A stretch of DNA of 64,000 nucleotides from Bufo bufo. Taxonomy: Eukaryota > Chordata > Amphibia > Anura > Bufonidae. The translations under genes and the position numbers were made by a program. Below the pieces are notes generated by a model that saw only the letters and a program-made list of their open reading frames with translations, did no database searches and had not been told where the DNA came from. How positions within the stretch are numbered: position 1 is the stretch's first letter; every line of letters starts with the position of its first letter. The DNA lies in assembly GCF_905171765.1 (NCBI RefSeq), contig NC_053392.1:107282321-107346320 (forward strand), written 5' to 3'. Below, piece after piece: positions 30,201 through 42,925 of this stretch.

Positions 30201-33200
30201 TCACCCAGCGCCTAAAAAATAGACCTGACATTTCTATTCAAGCAAATCTGTACTGTTTTAGCTGGTCAAGTTATTTGTAGTGACCGTAAAAGCACACTTT
30301 TTTTTCTGGGTTCAAAAACTATTCCCAAATTTGCTATTCTCCAAATAACTAGTTTCTGGTATTTGAGGCCTACTTGAAATCTATCCCAAAAAGGATATCT
30401 TACATTGAAGGTACTGATAGTGTCATTTAGAAAAACCTAAGACACACGCTACCGTGCAGATAGAAGTCTGATTCTGAGATTACACCTTAACCTGTCACAC
30501 AGTGCAAAAAAAAACAGGTCTCACATTTCTATTCAAGCAAATCTGTACTGTTTTAGCTGGTTAAGTTATTTGTAGTGACCGTAAAAGCACACTTTTTTTT
30601 CTGGGTTGAAAAAGTATTCCCAGATTTGCCATTCTCCAAATAACTAGTTTCTGGTATTTGAGGCCTACTTGAAATCTATCCCAAAAAGGATATCTTACAT
30701 TGAAGGTACTGATAGTGTCATTCAGAAAAACCTAAGACACACGCTACCGTGCAGATAGAAGTCTGATTCTGAGATTAAACCTTAACCTGTCACACAGTGC
30801 AAAAAAAAAACAGGTCTCACATTTCTATTCAAGCAAATCTGTACTGTTTTAGCTGGTCAAGTTATTTGTAGTGACCGTAAAAGCACACTTTTTTTTCTGG
30901 GTTGAAAAACTATTCCCAAATTTGCCATTCTCCAAATAACTAGTTTCTGGTATTTGAGGCCTAATTGAAATCTATCCCAAAAAGGATATCTTACATTGAA
31001 GGTACTGATAGTGTCATTCAGAAAAACCTAAGACACACGCTACCGTGCAGATAGAAGTCTGATTCTGAGATTAAACCTTAACCTGCCAAACAGTGCAAAA
31101 AAAAAACAGGTCTCACATTTCTATTCAAGCAAATCTGTACTGTTTTATCTGGTCAAGTTATTTGTAGCGACCGTAAAAGCCCTATTTTTTTTCTGGGTTG
31201 AAAAACTATTCCCAAATTTGCCATTCTCAAAATAACTAGTTTCTGGTATTTGAGGCCTACTTGAAATCTATCCCAAAAAGGATATCTTACATTGAAGGTA
31301 CTGATAGTGTCATTCAGAAAAACCTAAGACACACGCTACCGTGCAGATAGAAGTCTGATTCTGAGATTAAACCTTAACCTGTCACACAGTGTAAAAAAAA
31401 CAGGTCTCACATTTCTATTCAAGCAAATCTGTACTGTTTTAGCTGGTCAAGTTATTTGTAGCGACCGTAAAAGCACTATTTTTTTTCTGGGTTGAAAAAC
31501 TATTCCCAAATTTGCCATTCTCAAAATAACTAGTTTCTGGTATTTGAGGCCTACTTGAAATCTATCCCAAAAAGGATATCTTACATTGAAGGTACTGATA
31601 GTGTCATTCAGAAAAACCTTAGACACACATAGAAGTCTGATTCTGAGATTAAACCTTAACCTGTCACACAGTGCAAAAAAAAACAGGTCTCACATTTCTA
31701 TTCAAGCAAATCTGTACTGTTTAATCTTGTCAAGTTATTTGTAGCGACCGTAAAAGCCCTATTTTTTTTCTGGGTTGAAAAACTATTCCCAAATTTGCCA
31801 TTCTCAAAATAACTAGTTTCTGGAATTTGAGGCCTACTTGAAATCTATCCCAAAAAGGATATCTTACATTGAAGGTACTGATAGTGTCATTCAGAAAAAC
31901 CTAAGACACACGCTACCGTGCAGATAGAAGTCTGATTCTGAGATTAAACCTTAACCTGTCACACAGTGCAAAAAAAAACAGGTCTCACATTTCTATTCAA
32001 GCAAATCTGTACTGTTTAATCTTGTCAAGTTATTTGTAGCGACCGTAAAAGCCCTATTTTTTTCTGGGTTGAAAAACTATTCCCAAATTTGCCATTCTCA
32101 AAATAACTAGTTTCTGGAATTTGAGGCCTACTTGAAATCTATCCCAAAAAGGATATCTTACATTGAAGGTACTGATAGTGTCATTCAGAAAAACCTAAGA
32201 CACACGCTACCGTGCAGATAGAAGTCTGATTCTGAGATTAAACCTTAACCTGTCACACAGTGCAAAAAAAAACAGGTCTCACATTTCTATTCAAGCAAAT
32301 CTGTACTGTTTTAGCTGGTCAAGTTATTTGTAGCGACCATAAAAGCCCTATTTTTTTTCTGGGTTGAAAAACTATTCCCAAATTTGCCATTCTCAAAATA
32401 ACTAGTTTCTGGTATTTGAGGCCTACTTGAAATCTATCCCAAAAAGGATATCTTACATTGAAGGTACTGATAGTGTCATTCAGAAAAACCTAAGACACAC
32501 GCTACCGTGCAGATAGAAGTCTGATTCTGAGATTAAACCTTAACCTGTCACACAGTGCAAAAAAAAAAACAGGTCTCACATTTCTATTCAAGCAAATCTG
32601 TACTGTTTTATCTATTCAAGTTATTTGTAGCGACCGTAAAAGCCCTATTTTTTTTCTGAGTTGAAAAACTATTCCCAAATTTGCCATTCTCAAAATAACT
32701 AGTTTCTGGTATTTGAGGCCTACTTGAAATCTATCCCAAAAAGGATATCTTACATTGAAGGTACTGATAGTGTCATTCAGAAAAACCTAAGACACACGCT
32801 ACCGTGCAGATAGAAGTCTGATTCTGAGATTAAACCTTAACCTGTCACACAGTGCAAAAAAAAACAGGTCTCACATTTCTATTCAAGCAAATCTGTACTG
32901 TTTTAGCTGGTCAAGTTATTTGTAGCGACCGTAAAAGCCCTATTTTATTTCTGGGTTGAAAAACTATTCCCAATTTTGCCATTCACAAAATAACTAGTTT
33001 CTGGTATTTGAGGCCTACTTGAAATCTATCCCAAAACGGATATCTTACATTGAAGGTACTGATAGTGTCATTCAGAAAAACCTAAGACACACGCTACCGT
33101 GCAGATAGAAGTCTGATTCTGAGATTAAACCTTAACCTGTCACACAGTGTAAAAAAAAACAGGTCTCACATTTCTATTCAAGCAAATCTGTACTGTTTAA

Positions 33201-35059
33201 TCTGGTCAAGTTATTTGTAGCGACCGTAAAAGCCCTATTTTTTTTCTAGGTTGAAAAACTATTCCCAAATTTGCCATTCTCAAAATAACTAGTTTCTGGT
33301 ATTTGAGGCCTACTTGAAATCTATCCCAAAAAGGATATCTTACATTGAAGGTACTGATAGTGTCATTCAGAAAAACCTAAGACACACGCTACCGTGCAGA
33401 TAGAAGTCTGATTCTGAGATTAAACCTTAATCTGTCACACAGTGCAAAAAAAAACAGGTCTCACATTTCTATTCAAGCAAATCTGTACTGTTTTATCTGG
33501 TCAAGTTATTTGTAGCGACTGTAAAAGCCCTATTTTTTTTCTGGGTTGAAAAACTATTCCCAAATTTGCCATTCTCAAAATAACTAGTTTCTGGTATTTG
33601 AGGCCTACTTGAAATCTATCCCAAAAAGGATATCTTACATTGAAGGTACTGATAATGTCATTCAGAAAAATCTAAGACACACGCTACCGTGCAGATAGAA
33701 GTCTGATTCTGAGATTAAACCTTAACCTGTCACACAGTACAAAAAAAAACAGGTCTCACATTTCTATTCAAGCAAATCTGTACTGTTTTATCTGGTCAAG
33801 TTATTTGTAGCGACCGTAAAAGCCCTATTTTTTTTCTGGGTTGAAAAACTATTCCCAAATTTGCCATTCTCAAAATAACTAGTTTCTGGTATTTGAGGCC
33901 TACTTGAAATCTATCCCAAAAAGGATATCTTACATTGAAGGTACTGATAGTGTCATTCAGAAAAACCTAAGACACACGCTACCGTGCAGATAGAAGTCTG
34001 ATTCTGAGATTAAACCTTAACCTGTCACACAGTGCAAAAAAAAAACAGGTCTCACATTTCTATTCAAGCAAATCTGTACTGTTTTATCTGGTCAAGTTAT
34101 TTGTAGCGACCATAAAAGCCTTATTTTTTTTCTGGGTTGAAAAACTATTCCCAAATTTTCCATTCTCAAAATAACTAGTTTCTGGTATTTGAGGCCTACT
34201 TGAAATCTATCCCAAAAAGGATATCTTACATTGAAGGTACTGATAGTGTCATTCAGAAAAACCTAAGACACACGCTACCGTGCAGATAGAAGTCTGATTC
34301 TGAGATTAAACCTTAACCTGTCACACAGTGCAAAAAAAAAACAGGTCTCACATTTCTATTCAAGCAAATCTGTACTGTTTTATCTGGTCAAGTTATTTGT
34401 AGCGACCGTAAAAGCCCTATTTTTTTTCTGGGTTGAAAAACTATTCCCAAATTTTCCATTCTCAAAATAACTAGTTTCTGGTATTTGAGGCCTACTTGAA
34501 ATCTATCCCAAAAAGGATATCTTACATTGAAGGTATTGATAGTGTCATTCAGAAAAACCTAAGACACACGCTACCGTGCAGATAGAAGTCTGATTCTGAG
34601 ATTAAACCTTAACCTGTCACACAGTGCAAAAAAAAACAGGTCTCACATTTCTATTCAAGCAAATCTGTACTGTTTTATCTGGTCAAGTAATTTGTAGCGA
34701 CCGTAAAAGCCCTATTTTTTTTCTGGGTTGAAAAACTATTCCCAAATTTGCCATTCTCAAAATAACTAGTTTCTGGTATTTGAGGCCTACTTGAAATCTA
34801 TCCCAAAAAGGATATCTTACATTGAAGGTACTGATAGTGTCATTCAGAAAAACCTAAGACACACGCTACCGTGCAGATAGAAGTCTGATTCTGAGATTAA
34901 ACCTTAACCTGTCACACAGTGCAAAAAAAAATAGGTCTCACATTTCTATTCAAGCAAATCTGTACTGTTTAATCTGGTCAAGTTATTTGTAGCAACCGTA
35001 AAAGCCCTATTTTTTTTCTGGGTTGAAAAACTATTCCCAAATTTGCCATTCTCAAAATT
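30201..35059 (+). repeat. 295-bp satellite array in D's leader, about 16.5 copies
   Basis: Landmark CACATTTCTATTCAAGCAAA recurs at 294-297-bp steps from 30227 to 34941. The one exception is a 283-bp unit (31410-31693) that lost GCTACCGTGCAGAT. Copies are nearly identical, with variant blocks such as CTCCAAATAACT in the first three units and CTCAAAATAACT later. This shows recent local homogenisation. The last unit is cut at CTCAAAATT, 17 bp before the transposase ATG. Confidence 0.95.
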
Positions 35060-35075
35060 GTGGTGAACGGGAACA

Positions 35076-38000
35076 ATGAGGAAAACATCTAATAAGGGAC
35101 GCGGACGTGGACATGGTCGTGGTGGTGTTAGTGGACCCTCTGGTGCTGGGAGAGGACGTGGCCGTTCTGCCACAGCCACACGTCCTAGTGTACCAACTAC
35201 CTCAGGTCCCAGTAGCCGCCAGAATTTACAGCCATATTTGGTGGGGCCCAATGCCGTTCTAAGGATGGTAAGGCCTGAGCAGGTACAGGCATTAGTCAAT
35301 TGGGTGGCCGACAGTGCATCCAGCACGTTCACATTATCTCCCACCCAGTCTTCTGCAGAAAGCGCACAGATGGCGCATGAAAACCAAGCCCATCAGTCTG
35401 TCACATCACCCCCATGCATATCAGGGAAACTGTCTGAGCCTCAAGTTATGCAGCAGTCTCTTATGCTATTTGAAGACTCTGCTGCCAGGGATTCCCAAGG
35501 GCATCCACCTAGCTCTTCACCAGGGGTGGAAGAGATAGAATGCACTAACGCACAACCACTTATGTTTCCTGATGATGAGGACATGGGAATACCACCTCAG
35601 CACGTCTCTGATGATGACGAAACACAGGTGCCAACTGCTGCGTCTTTCTGCAGTGTGCAGACTGAACAGGAGGTCAGGGGTCAAGACTGGGTGGAAGACG
35701 ATGCAGGGGATGATGAGGTCCTAGACCCCACATAGAATGAAGGTCGTGCCACTGACTTTCAGAGTTCGGAGGAAGAGGCAGTGGTGAGACCGAGCCAACA
35801 GCGTAGCAAAAGAGGGAGCAGTGGGCAAAATCAGAACACCCGCCGCCAAGAGACTCCGCCTGCTACTAACCGCCGCCATCTGGGACCGAGCACCCCAAAG
35901 GCAGCTTCAAGGAGTTCCCTGGCATGGCACTTCTTCAAACAATGTGCTGACGACAAGACCCGAGTGGTTTGCACGCTGTGCCATCAGAGCCTGAAGCGAG
36001 GCATTAACGTTCTGAACCTTAGCACAACCTGCATGACCAGGCACCTGCATGCAAAGCATGAACTGCAGTGGAGTAAACACCTTAAAAACAAAGAAGTCAC
36101 TCAGGCTCCCCCTGCTGCCTCTTCTGCTGATGCCGGCTCGGCCTCTTCTGCTGCTGCCGCCGCCTCGGCCTTTTCTGCTGCTGCTGCCGCCGCCTCGGCC
36201 TCTTCCTCTGCCTCTGGAGGAACGTTGGCACCTGCCGCCCAGCAAACATGGGATGTACCACCAACACCACCACCTGCGTCACCAAGCATCTCAACCATGT
36301 CACACGGCAGCGTTCAGCTCTCCATCTCACAAACATTTGAGAGAAAGTGTAAATTCCCACCTAGCCACCCTCGATCCCTGGCCCTCAATGCCAGCATTTC
36401 TAAACTACTGGCCTATGAAATGCTGTCATTTAGGCTGGTGGACACACACAGCTTCAAACAGCTCATGTCACTTGCTGTCCCACAGTATGTTGTTCCCAGC
36501 CGCCACTGTGCAAACAAGTGTCCGATAAAATCAAGTGTGCACTGCGCAACGCCATCTGTGGCAAGGTCCACCTAACCACAGATACGTGGACCAGTAAGCA
36601 CGGCCAGGGACGCTATATCTCCCTAACTGCACACTGGGTAAATGTAGTGGCGGCTGGGCCCCAGGCGGAGAGCTGTTTGGCGCACGTCCTTCCGCCGCCA
36701 AGGATCGCAGGGCAACATTCTTTGCCTCCTGTCTCCTCCTCCTCCTACTCAGCTTCCTCCTCCTCTTCTTCCACCTGCTCATCCAGTCAGCCACACACCT
36801 TCACCACCAACTTCAGCACAGCACGGGGTAAACGTCAGCAGGCCATTCTGAAACTCATATGTTTGGGGGACAGGCCCCACACCGCACAGGAGTTGTGGCG
36901 GGGTATAGAACAACAGACCGACGAGTGGTTGCTGCCGGTGAGCCTCAAGCCCGGCCTGGTGGTGTGCGATAATGGGCAAAATCTCGTTGCAGCTCTGGGA
37001 CTAGCCGGTTTGACGCACATCCCTTGCCTGGTGCATGTGCTGAATTTGGTATGCAGAAGTTCATTCGCAACTACCCCGACATGTCAGAGCTGCTGCATAA
37101 AGTGCGGGCCGTCTGTTCGCGCTTCCGGCGTTCACACCCTGCCGCTACTCGCCTGTCTGCGCTACAGCATAACTTCCGCCTTCCCGCTCACCGCCTCATA
37201 TGCGACGTACCCACCAGGTGGAACTCCACCTTGCATATGCTGGACAGACTGTGCGAGCAGCAGCAGGCCATAGTGGAGTTTCAGCTGCAGCACGCACGGG
37301 TCAGTCGCACTGTGGATCAGACACACTTCACCACCAATGACTGGGCCTCCATGCGAGACCTGTGTGCCCTGTTGCGCTGTTTCGAGTACTCCACCAACAT
37401 GGCCAGTGGCGATGACGCCGTTATCAGCGTTACAATACCACTTCTATGTCTCCTTGAAAAAACACTTAGGGCGATGATGGAAGAGGAGGTGGCCCAGGAG
37501 GAAGAGGAGGAAGAGGGGTCATTTTTAGCACTTTCAGGCCAGTCTCTTCGAAGTGACTCAGAGGGAGGTTTTTTTCAACACCAGAGGCCAGGTACAAATG
37601 TGGCCAGACAGGGCCCACTACTGGAGGACGAGGAGGACGAGGATGAGGAGGAGGTGGAGGAGGATGAGGATGAAGCATGTTCACAGCGGGGTGGCACCCA
37701 AAGCAGCTCGGGCCCATCACTGGTGCGTGGCTGGGGGGAAACACAGGACGATGACAATACGCCTCCCACAGAGGACAGCTTGTCCTTAACTCTGGGCAGC
37801 CTGGCACACATGAGCGACTACATGCTGCAGTGCCTGCGCAACGACAGCAGAGTTGCCCACATTTTAACGTGTGCGGACTACTGGGTTGCCACCCTGCTGG
37901 ATCCCCGGTACAAAGACAATGTGCCCACCATACCTCCTACACTGGAGCGTGATAGGAAGATGCGCGAGTACAAGCGCACGTTGGTAGACGCGCTACTGAG

Positions 38001-38502
38001 AGCATTCCCAAATGTCACAGGGGAACCAGTGGAAGCCCAAGGCGAAGGCAGAGGAGGAGCAAGAGGTCGCCAACGCAGCTGTGTCACGCCCAGCTCCTCT
38101 GAGGGCAGGGTTAGCATGGCAGAGATGTGGAAAAGTTTTGTCAACACGCCACAGCTAAGTGCACCACCACCTGATACGGAACGTGTTAGCAGGAGGCAAC
38201 ATTTCACTAACATGGTGGAACAGTACCTGTGCACACCCCTCCACGTACTGACTGATGGTTCGGCCCCATTCAACTTCTGGGTCTCCAAATTGTCCACATG
38301 GCCAGAGCTAGCCTTTTATGCCTTGGAGGTGCTGGCCTGCTCGGCGGCCAGTGTTTTGTCTGAACGTGTATTCAGCACGGCAGGGGGCGCAATTACAGAC
38401 AAACGCAGCCGCATGTCTACAGCCAATGTGGACAAGCTGACGTTCATAAAAATGAACCAGGCATGGATCCCACAGGACCTGTCCATCCCTTGTGCAGATT
38501 AG
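35076..38502 (+). pseudogene. BED-finger hAT transposase of element D, lightly damaged
   Basis: The ATG at 35076 is chosen because E has the same start (MRRASNKG versus MRKTSNKG). An RG-rich N-terminus (GRGRGHGRGG) is followed by an acidic region, then a BED finger near 35920-36060 (LAWHFFKQCADDK, VVCTLCHQSLKRG, TRHLHAKHELQW) and an Ala/Ser-rich linker. The hAT core has LTTDTWTSKHGQG (Asp), VVCDNGQNLVAAL (Asp), THIPCLVHVLNLV, VPTRWNSTLHML, and finally the dimerisation segment ASVLSERVFSTAGG with the catalytic Glu. An acid run lies at about 37480-37680. Defects are a TAG at 35733-35735 (E has TGG), a frameshift near 36515 and another near 37050. It would bind the ends and excise the element. 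It is unusually long, about 1140 codons. Confidence 0.85.
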
Positions 38503-38589
38503 ATATTAACTACCTCCCCTTAACAATATATTATTCTACTCCAGGGCAATTCCTCATTCAATACTTTTTTTAATTTCATTTTATATTGC

Positions 38590-40830
38590 GGGGCAACCCA
38601 AAGTTGAATGAACCTCTCCTCTGTCTGGGTGCCGGGGCCTAAATGTGTGACAGTGGCCTGTTCCAGTGGTGGGTGACGTGAAGCCTGATTCTCTGCTATG
38701 ACATGAAGACTGATTCTGCGCTGACATAAGGCCAGATTCTCTGTTACGGGACCTCTCTCCTCTGCCTGGGTGCCTGGGCCTAAATGTGTGACAGTGGCCT
38801 GTTCCAGTGGTGGGTGACGTGATGCCTGATTCTCTGCTATAACATGAAGACAGATTCTGTGCTGACATAAGGCCAGATTCTCTGTTACAGGACCTCTCTC
38901 CTCTGTCTGGGTGCCGGGGCCTAAATGTGTGACAGTGGCCTGTTCCAGTGGTGGGTGACGTGAAGCCTGATTCTCTGCTATGACATGAAGACTGATTCTG
39001 CACTGACATAAGGCCAGATTCTCTATTACGGGACCTCTCTCCTCTGCCTGGGTGCCTGGGACTAAATGTGTGACAGTGGCCTGTTCCAGTGGTGGGTGAC
39101 GTGATGCCTGATTCTCTGCTATGACATGAAGACAGATTCTGTGCTGACATAAGGCCAGATTCTCTCTTACAGGACCTCTCTCATCTGTCTGGGTGCCGGG
39201 GCCTAAATGTGTGACAGTGGCCTGTTCCAGTGGTGGGTGACGTGAAGCCTGATTCTCTGCTATGACATGAAGACTGATTCTGCGCTGACATAATGCCAGA
39301 TTCTCTGTTACGGGACCTCTCTCCTCTGCCTGGGTGCCTGGGCCTAAATGTGTGACAGTGGCCTGTTCCAGTGGTGGGTGACGTGAAGCCTAAATCTCTG
39401 CTATGACATGAAGACTGATTCTGCGCTGACATAAGGCCAGATTCTCTGTTACGGGACCTCTCTCCTCTGCCTGGGTGCCTGGGCCTAAATGTGTGACAGT
39501 GGCCTGTTCCAGTGGTGGGTGACGTGAAGCCTGATTCTCTGCTATGACATGAAGACTTATTCTGTACTGACATAAGGCCAGATTCTCTGTTACGGGACCT
39601 CTCTCCTCTGCCTGGGTGCCTGGGCCTAAATGTGTGACAGTGGCCTGTTCCAGTGGTGGGTGACGTGATGCCTGATTCTCTGCTATGACATGAAGACAGA
39701 TTCTGTGCTGACATAAGGCCAGATTCTCTGTTACAGGACCTCTCTCCTCTGTCTGGGTGCCGGGGCCTAAATGTGTGACAGTGGCCTGTTCCAGTGGTGG
39801 GTGACGTGAAGCCTGATTCTCTGCTATGACATGAAGACAGATTCTGTGCTGACATAAGGCCAGATTCTCTGTTACGGGACCTCTCTCCTCTGCCTGGGTG
39901 CCTGGGCTTAAATGTGTGACAGTGGCCTGTTCCAGTGGTGGGTGACGTGAAGCCTGATTCTCTGCTATGACATGAAGACTGATTCTGCGCTGACATAAGG
40001 CCAGATTCTCTGTTACGGGACCTCTCTCCTCTGCCTGGGTGCCTGGGCCTAAATGTGTGACAGTGGCCTGTTCCAGTGGTGGGTGACGTGAAGCCTGATT
40101 CTCTGCTATGACATGAAGACAGATTCTGTGCTGACATAAGGCCAGATTCTCTGTTACAGGACCTCTCTCCTCTGTCTGGGTGCCGGGGCCTAAATGTGTG
40201 ACAGTGGCCTGTTCCAGTGGTGGGTGACGTGAAGCCTGATTCTCTGCTATGACATGAAGACAGATTCTGTGCTGACATAAGGCCAGATTCTCTGTTACGG
40301 GACCTCTCTCCTCTGCCTGGGTGCCTGGGCCTAAATGTGTGACAGTGGCCTGTTCCAGTGGTGGGTGACGTGAAGCCTGATTCTCTGCTATGACATGAAG
40401 ACTGATTCTGCGCTGACATAAGGCCAGATTCTCTGTTACGGGACCTCTCTCCTCTGCCTGGGTGCCTGGGCCTAAATGTGTGACAGTGGCCTGTTCCAGT
40501 GGTGGGTGACGTGATGCCTGATTCTCTGCTATAACATGAAGACAGATTCTGTGCTGACATAAGGCCAGATTCTCTTTTACAGGACCTCTCTCCTCTGTCT
40601 GGGTGCCTGGGGCCTAAATGTGTGACAGTGGCCTGTTCCAGTGGTGGGTGACGTGAAGCCTGATTCTCTGCTATGACATGAAGACTGATTCTGTGCTGAC
40701 ATGAAGCCAGATTCTCTGCTATGGCATGAAGAGACTGATTCTGTGCTGACATGAAGCCAGATTCTTTGCTATGGCATGAAGAGACTGATTCTCTGCTGAC
40801 GTGAAGCCAGATTCTCTGCTATGGGACCTC
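38590..40830 (+). repeat. 141-bp array downstream of D's transposase, about 15 copies
   Basis: The unit carries TAAATGTGTGACAGTGGCCT, GTTCCAGTGGTGGGTGACGT and CATAAGGCCAGATTCTCTG. Two variants alternate: GACTGATTCTGCGCTG with ACGGGACC, and GACAGATTCTGTGCTG with ACAGGACC. The last units (40680-40830) are shortened. The 141-bp length keeps a minus-strand frame open as 47-residue repeats, judged incidental. Confidence 0.9.
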
Positions 40831-41134
40831 TGTCTAATTGATATTGGTTCATTTTTATTTTTTTTATTTTTATTTTAATTCATTTCCCTATCCACATTTG
40901 TTTGCAGGGGATTTACCTACATGTTGTTGCCTTTTGCAGCCCTCTAGCTCTTTCCTGGGCTGTTTTACAGCCTTTTTAGTGCCCAAAAGTTCGGGTCCCC
41001 ATTGACTTCAATGGGGTTCGGGTTCGGGACGAAGTTCGGGTCGGGTTCGGATCCCGAACCCGAACATTTCCGGGAAGTTCGGCCGAACTTCTCGAACCCG
41101 AACATCCAGGTGTTCGCTCAACTCTAGTTGCAAA

Positions 41135-42146
41135 TCCTTTGCAGTCAATTACAGCCTGAAGTCTGGAATGCATAGACATCACCAGATGCTGGGTTTCATC
41201 CCTGGTGATGCTCTGCCAGGCCTCTACTGCAACTGTCTTCAGTTCCTGCTTGTTCTTGGGGCCTTTTACCTTCAGTTTTGTCTTCGTGAAATGCACGCTC
41301 AATCGGATTCAGGTGAGGTGATTGACTTGGCCATTGCATAACATTCCACTTCTTTCCCTTAAAAAACTCTTTGGTTGCTTTTGCAGTATGCTTTGGGTCA
41401 TTGTCCATCTGCACTGTAAAGCGCCGTCTGAAGAGTTCTGAAGCATTTGGCTGAATATGAGCAGATAATATTTCCCGAAACACTTCAGAATTCATCCTGC
41501 TGCTTTTGTCAGCAGTCACATCATCAATAAATACAAGAGAACCAGTTCCATTAGCAGCCATACATGCCCACGCCATGACACTACCAGCACTATGCTTCAC
41601 TGATGAGGTGGTATGCTTAGGATCATGAACAGTTTCTTTCCTTCTCCATACTCTTCTCTTCCCATCACTCTGGTACAAGTTGATCTTGGTCTCATCTGTC
41701 CATAGGATGTTGTTCCAGAACTGTGAAGGCTTTTTTAGATGTCGTTTGGCAAACTCTAATCTGTCCTTTCTGTTTTTGAGGGTCACCAATGGTTTAGATC
41801 TTGTGGTGAACCCTCTGTATTTACTCTGGTGAAGTATTCTCTTAATTGTTGACTTTGACACACATGCACCTACCTCCTGGAGAGTGTTCTTGATCTGGCC
41901 AACTGTTGTGAAGGGTGTTTTCTTCACCAGGGAAAGAATTCTTCGGTCATCCACCACAGTTGTTTTCCGTGGTATTCTGGGTCTTTTGGTGTTGCTGAGC
42001 TCACCGGTGGGTTCCTTCTTTTTAGGAATCCTCCAAACAGTTGTTTTGGCCACGCCTAATGTTTTTGCCATCTCTCTAATGGTTTTTCTTTCAGCCTAAT
42101 GATGGCTTGCTTCACTGATAGCGACAGCTGTTTGGATCTCATCTTG
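41135..42146 (-). pseudogene. Tc1 transposase (DD34E), broken by frameshifts and by element D
   Basis: It starts on the minus strand at about 42146 (MRSKQLSLSVKQAII). A frameshift follows within 30 codons, then MAKTLGVAKTTVWRI begins the second helix-turn-helix. Catalytic residues are ILWTDETKINLY (Asp), VQMDNDPKHTAKA (Asp) and LNPIERAF (Glu), with 34 residues between the last two. One Asp near the end is altered: SPHLNPIE, where SPDLNPIE is usual. A second frameshift near 41300 precedes KNKQELKTVAVEAWQSI. Element D cuts the last residues after GFAT. Inactive. Confidence 0.85.
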
Positions 42147-42500
42147 AGAGTTGACAGCAACAGATTCCAAATGCAAATAGCACACTTGAAATTAACTCTC
42201 TACCTTTTATCTGCTCATTGTAATTGGGATAATGAGGGAATAACACACACCTGGCCATGGAACAGCTGAAAAGTCTATTGTCCTATTACTTTTGGTTCCT
42301 TAACAAGTGGGAGGCACACATGCAAACTGTTGTAATTCCTACACCGTTCACCTGATTAGGATGTAAATACCCTCAAATTAAAGCTGACAGTCTGCAGTTA
42401 AAGCACATCTTGGTCATTTCATTTCAAATCCATTGTGGTGGTGTATAGAGCCAAAAATGTTAGAATTGTGTTGATGTCCCAATACTTATGGACCTGACTG

Positions 42501-42560
42501 TTACTGTAGAAGTGAATTGAGAATATATTTTTCTTTTTGCACAGATATAAGCCACTAAAG
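42501..42560 (-). repeat. Continuation of F's 74-bp array
   Basis: GTAGAAGTGAATTGAGAATA and CACTAAAGGC match the 74-bp unit at 27530-29105, showing that the Tc1 element inserted within that array. Confidence 0.7.
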
Positions 42561-42881
42561 GCTTTTCAAAATAGCACTTGCACCTCAAGAACAAATTGCT
42601 GGAATGACAAAGCTGTATAATGGCTATTTGGATCCCCAAATAATCTTTCCCTGCACTTGTAAATTGCTTTTCTAGCACTGTCCCTAACGCCTTCTGACGT
42701 CTCTCCCTGCACTAAGATGCTGTGAAATAATTCCTCCCTATCCTTTCCCTGAACTTATAAATCTTTTTTTAGTTTCTTTGTTCGCAATGAGGTTTTTCCT
42801 ATTGCTGTCCCTAGTGCCTTCTCACGTCTGTCCCTGGACTCAGAACACTGGAAAATGGCAGAATCTAAAATGGCTGCCGTA
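42561..42881. other. F leader region, no gene seen
   Basis: Between the array and the right-end promoter. It contains two diverged CTGTCCCTA..GCCTTCT(C/G)ACGTCT motifs (about 42680 and 42813). No coding signal. Confidence 0.4.
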
Positions 42882-42925
42882 TTTATAGGGCTGTGACATC
42901 ACAGGGCTGACTGGCTGCTGATTGG
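42882..42925 (-). promoter_or_regulatory. TATA and CCAAT boxes in F's right terminal repeat
   Basis: On the minus strand, CAGCCAATCAGCAG (around 42915-42928) lies upstream of CCCTATAAATACGG (around 42878-42891). D and E carry the same CAGCCAATCA core upstream of a TATA. It would drive leftward transcription through the 74-bp array into the BED frame. Confidence 0.5.

Larger units (their letters stand above)
29378..41126 (+). mobile_element. Element 'D': complete BED-hAT transposon with two satellite arrays
   Basis: An 11.75-kb element with perfect 8-bp duplications GTTGCAAA (29370-29377 and 41127-41134). Ends are TAGGGATGAGCGAACC and, reverse-complemented, TAGAGTTGAGCGAACACC, followed on both sides by repeated GGTTCGGG/CCCGAACC palindromes. 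In order it holds CCAAT/TATA boxes, a 77-bp array, a 295-bp array, a BED-finger hAT transposase with three defects, a 141-bp array and a T-rich tail. It is unusually long for a hAT because the arrays make up about 7.4 kb. Confidence 0.9.
29106..42500 (-). mobile_element. Tc1-like element split by element D
   Basis: Ends CAGTCAGGTCCATAAATATT and AATACTTATGGACCTGACTG. TA precedes the left end; TTA follows the right, so one base was probably gained. Without element D the Tc1 would be about 1.64 kb, the normal size. It sits inside the 74-bp array of F. The transposase is on the minus strand and broken. Confidence 0.85.

Noticed and set aside
30201..35059. Regularly spaced repeats suggesting a CRISPR-like array
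   Set aside because: Units are contiguous 295-bp copies with no unique spacers, in a eukaryotic context.
36097..37811. Several antisense frames rich in Ser, Arg or Pro
   Set aside because: They are shadows of the low-complexity Ala/Ser and acidic regions of the hAT transposase.
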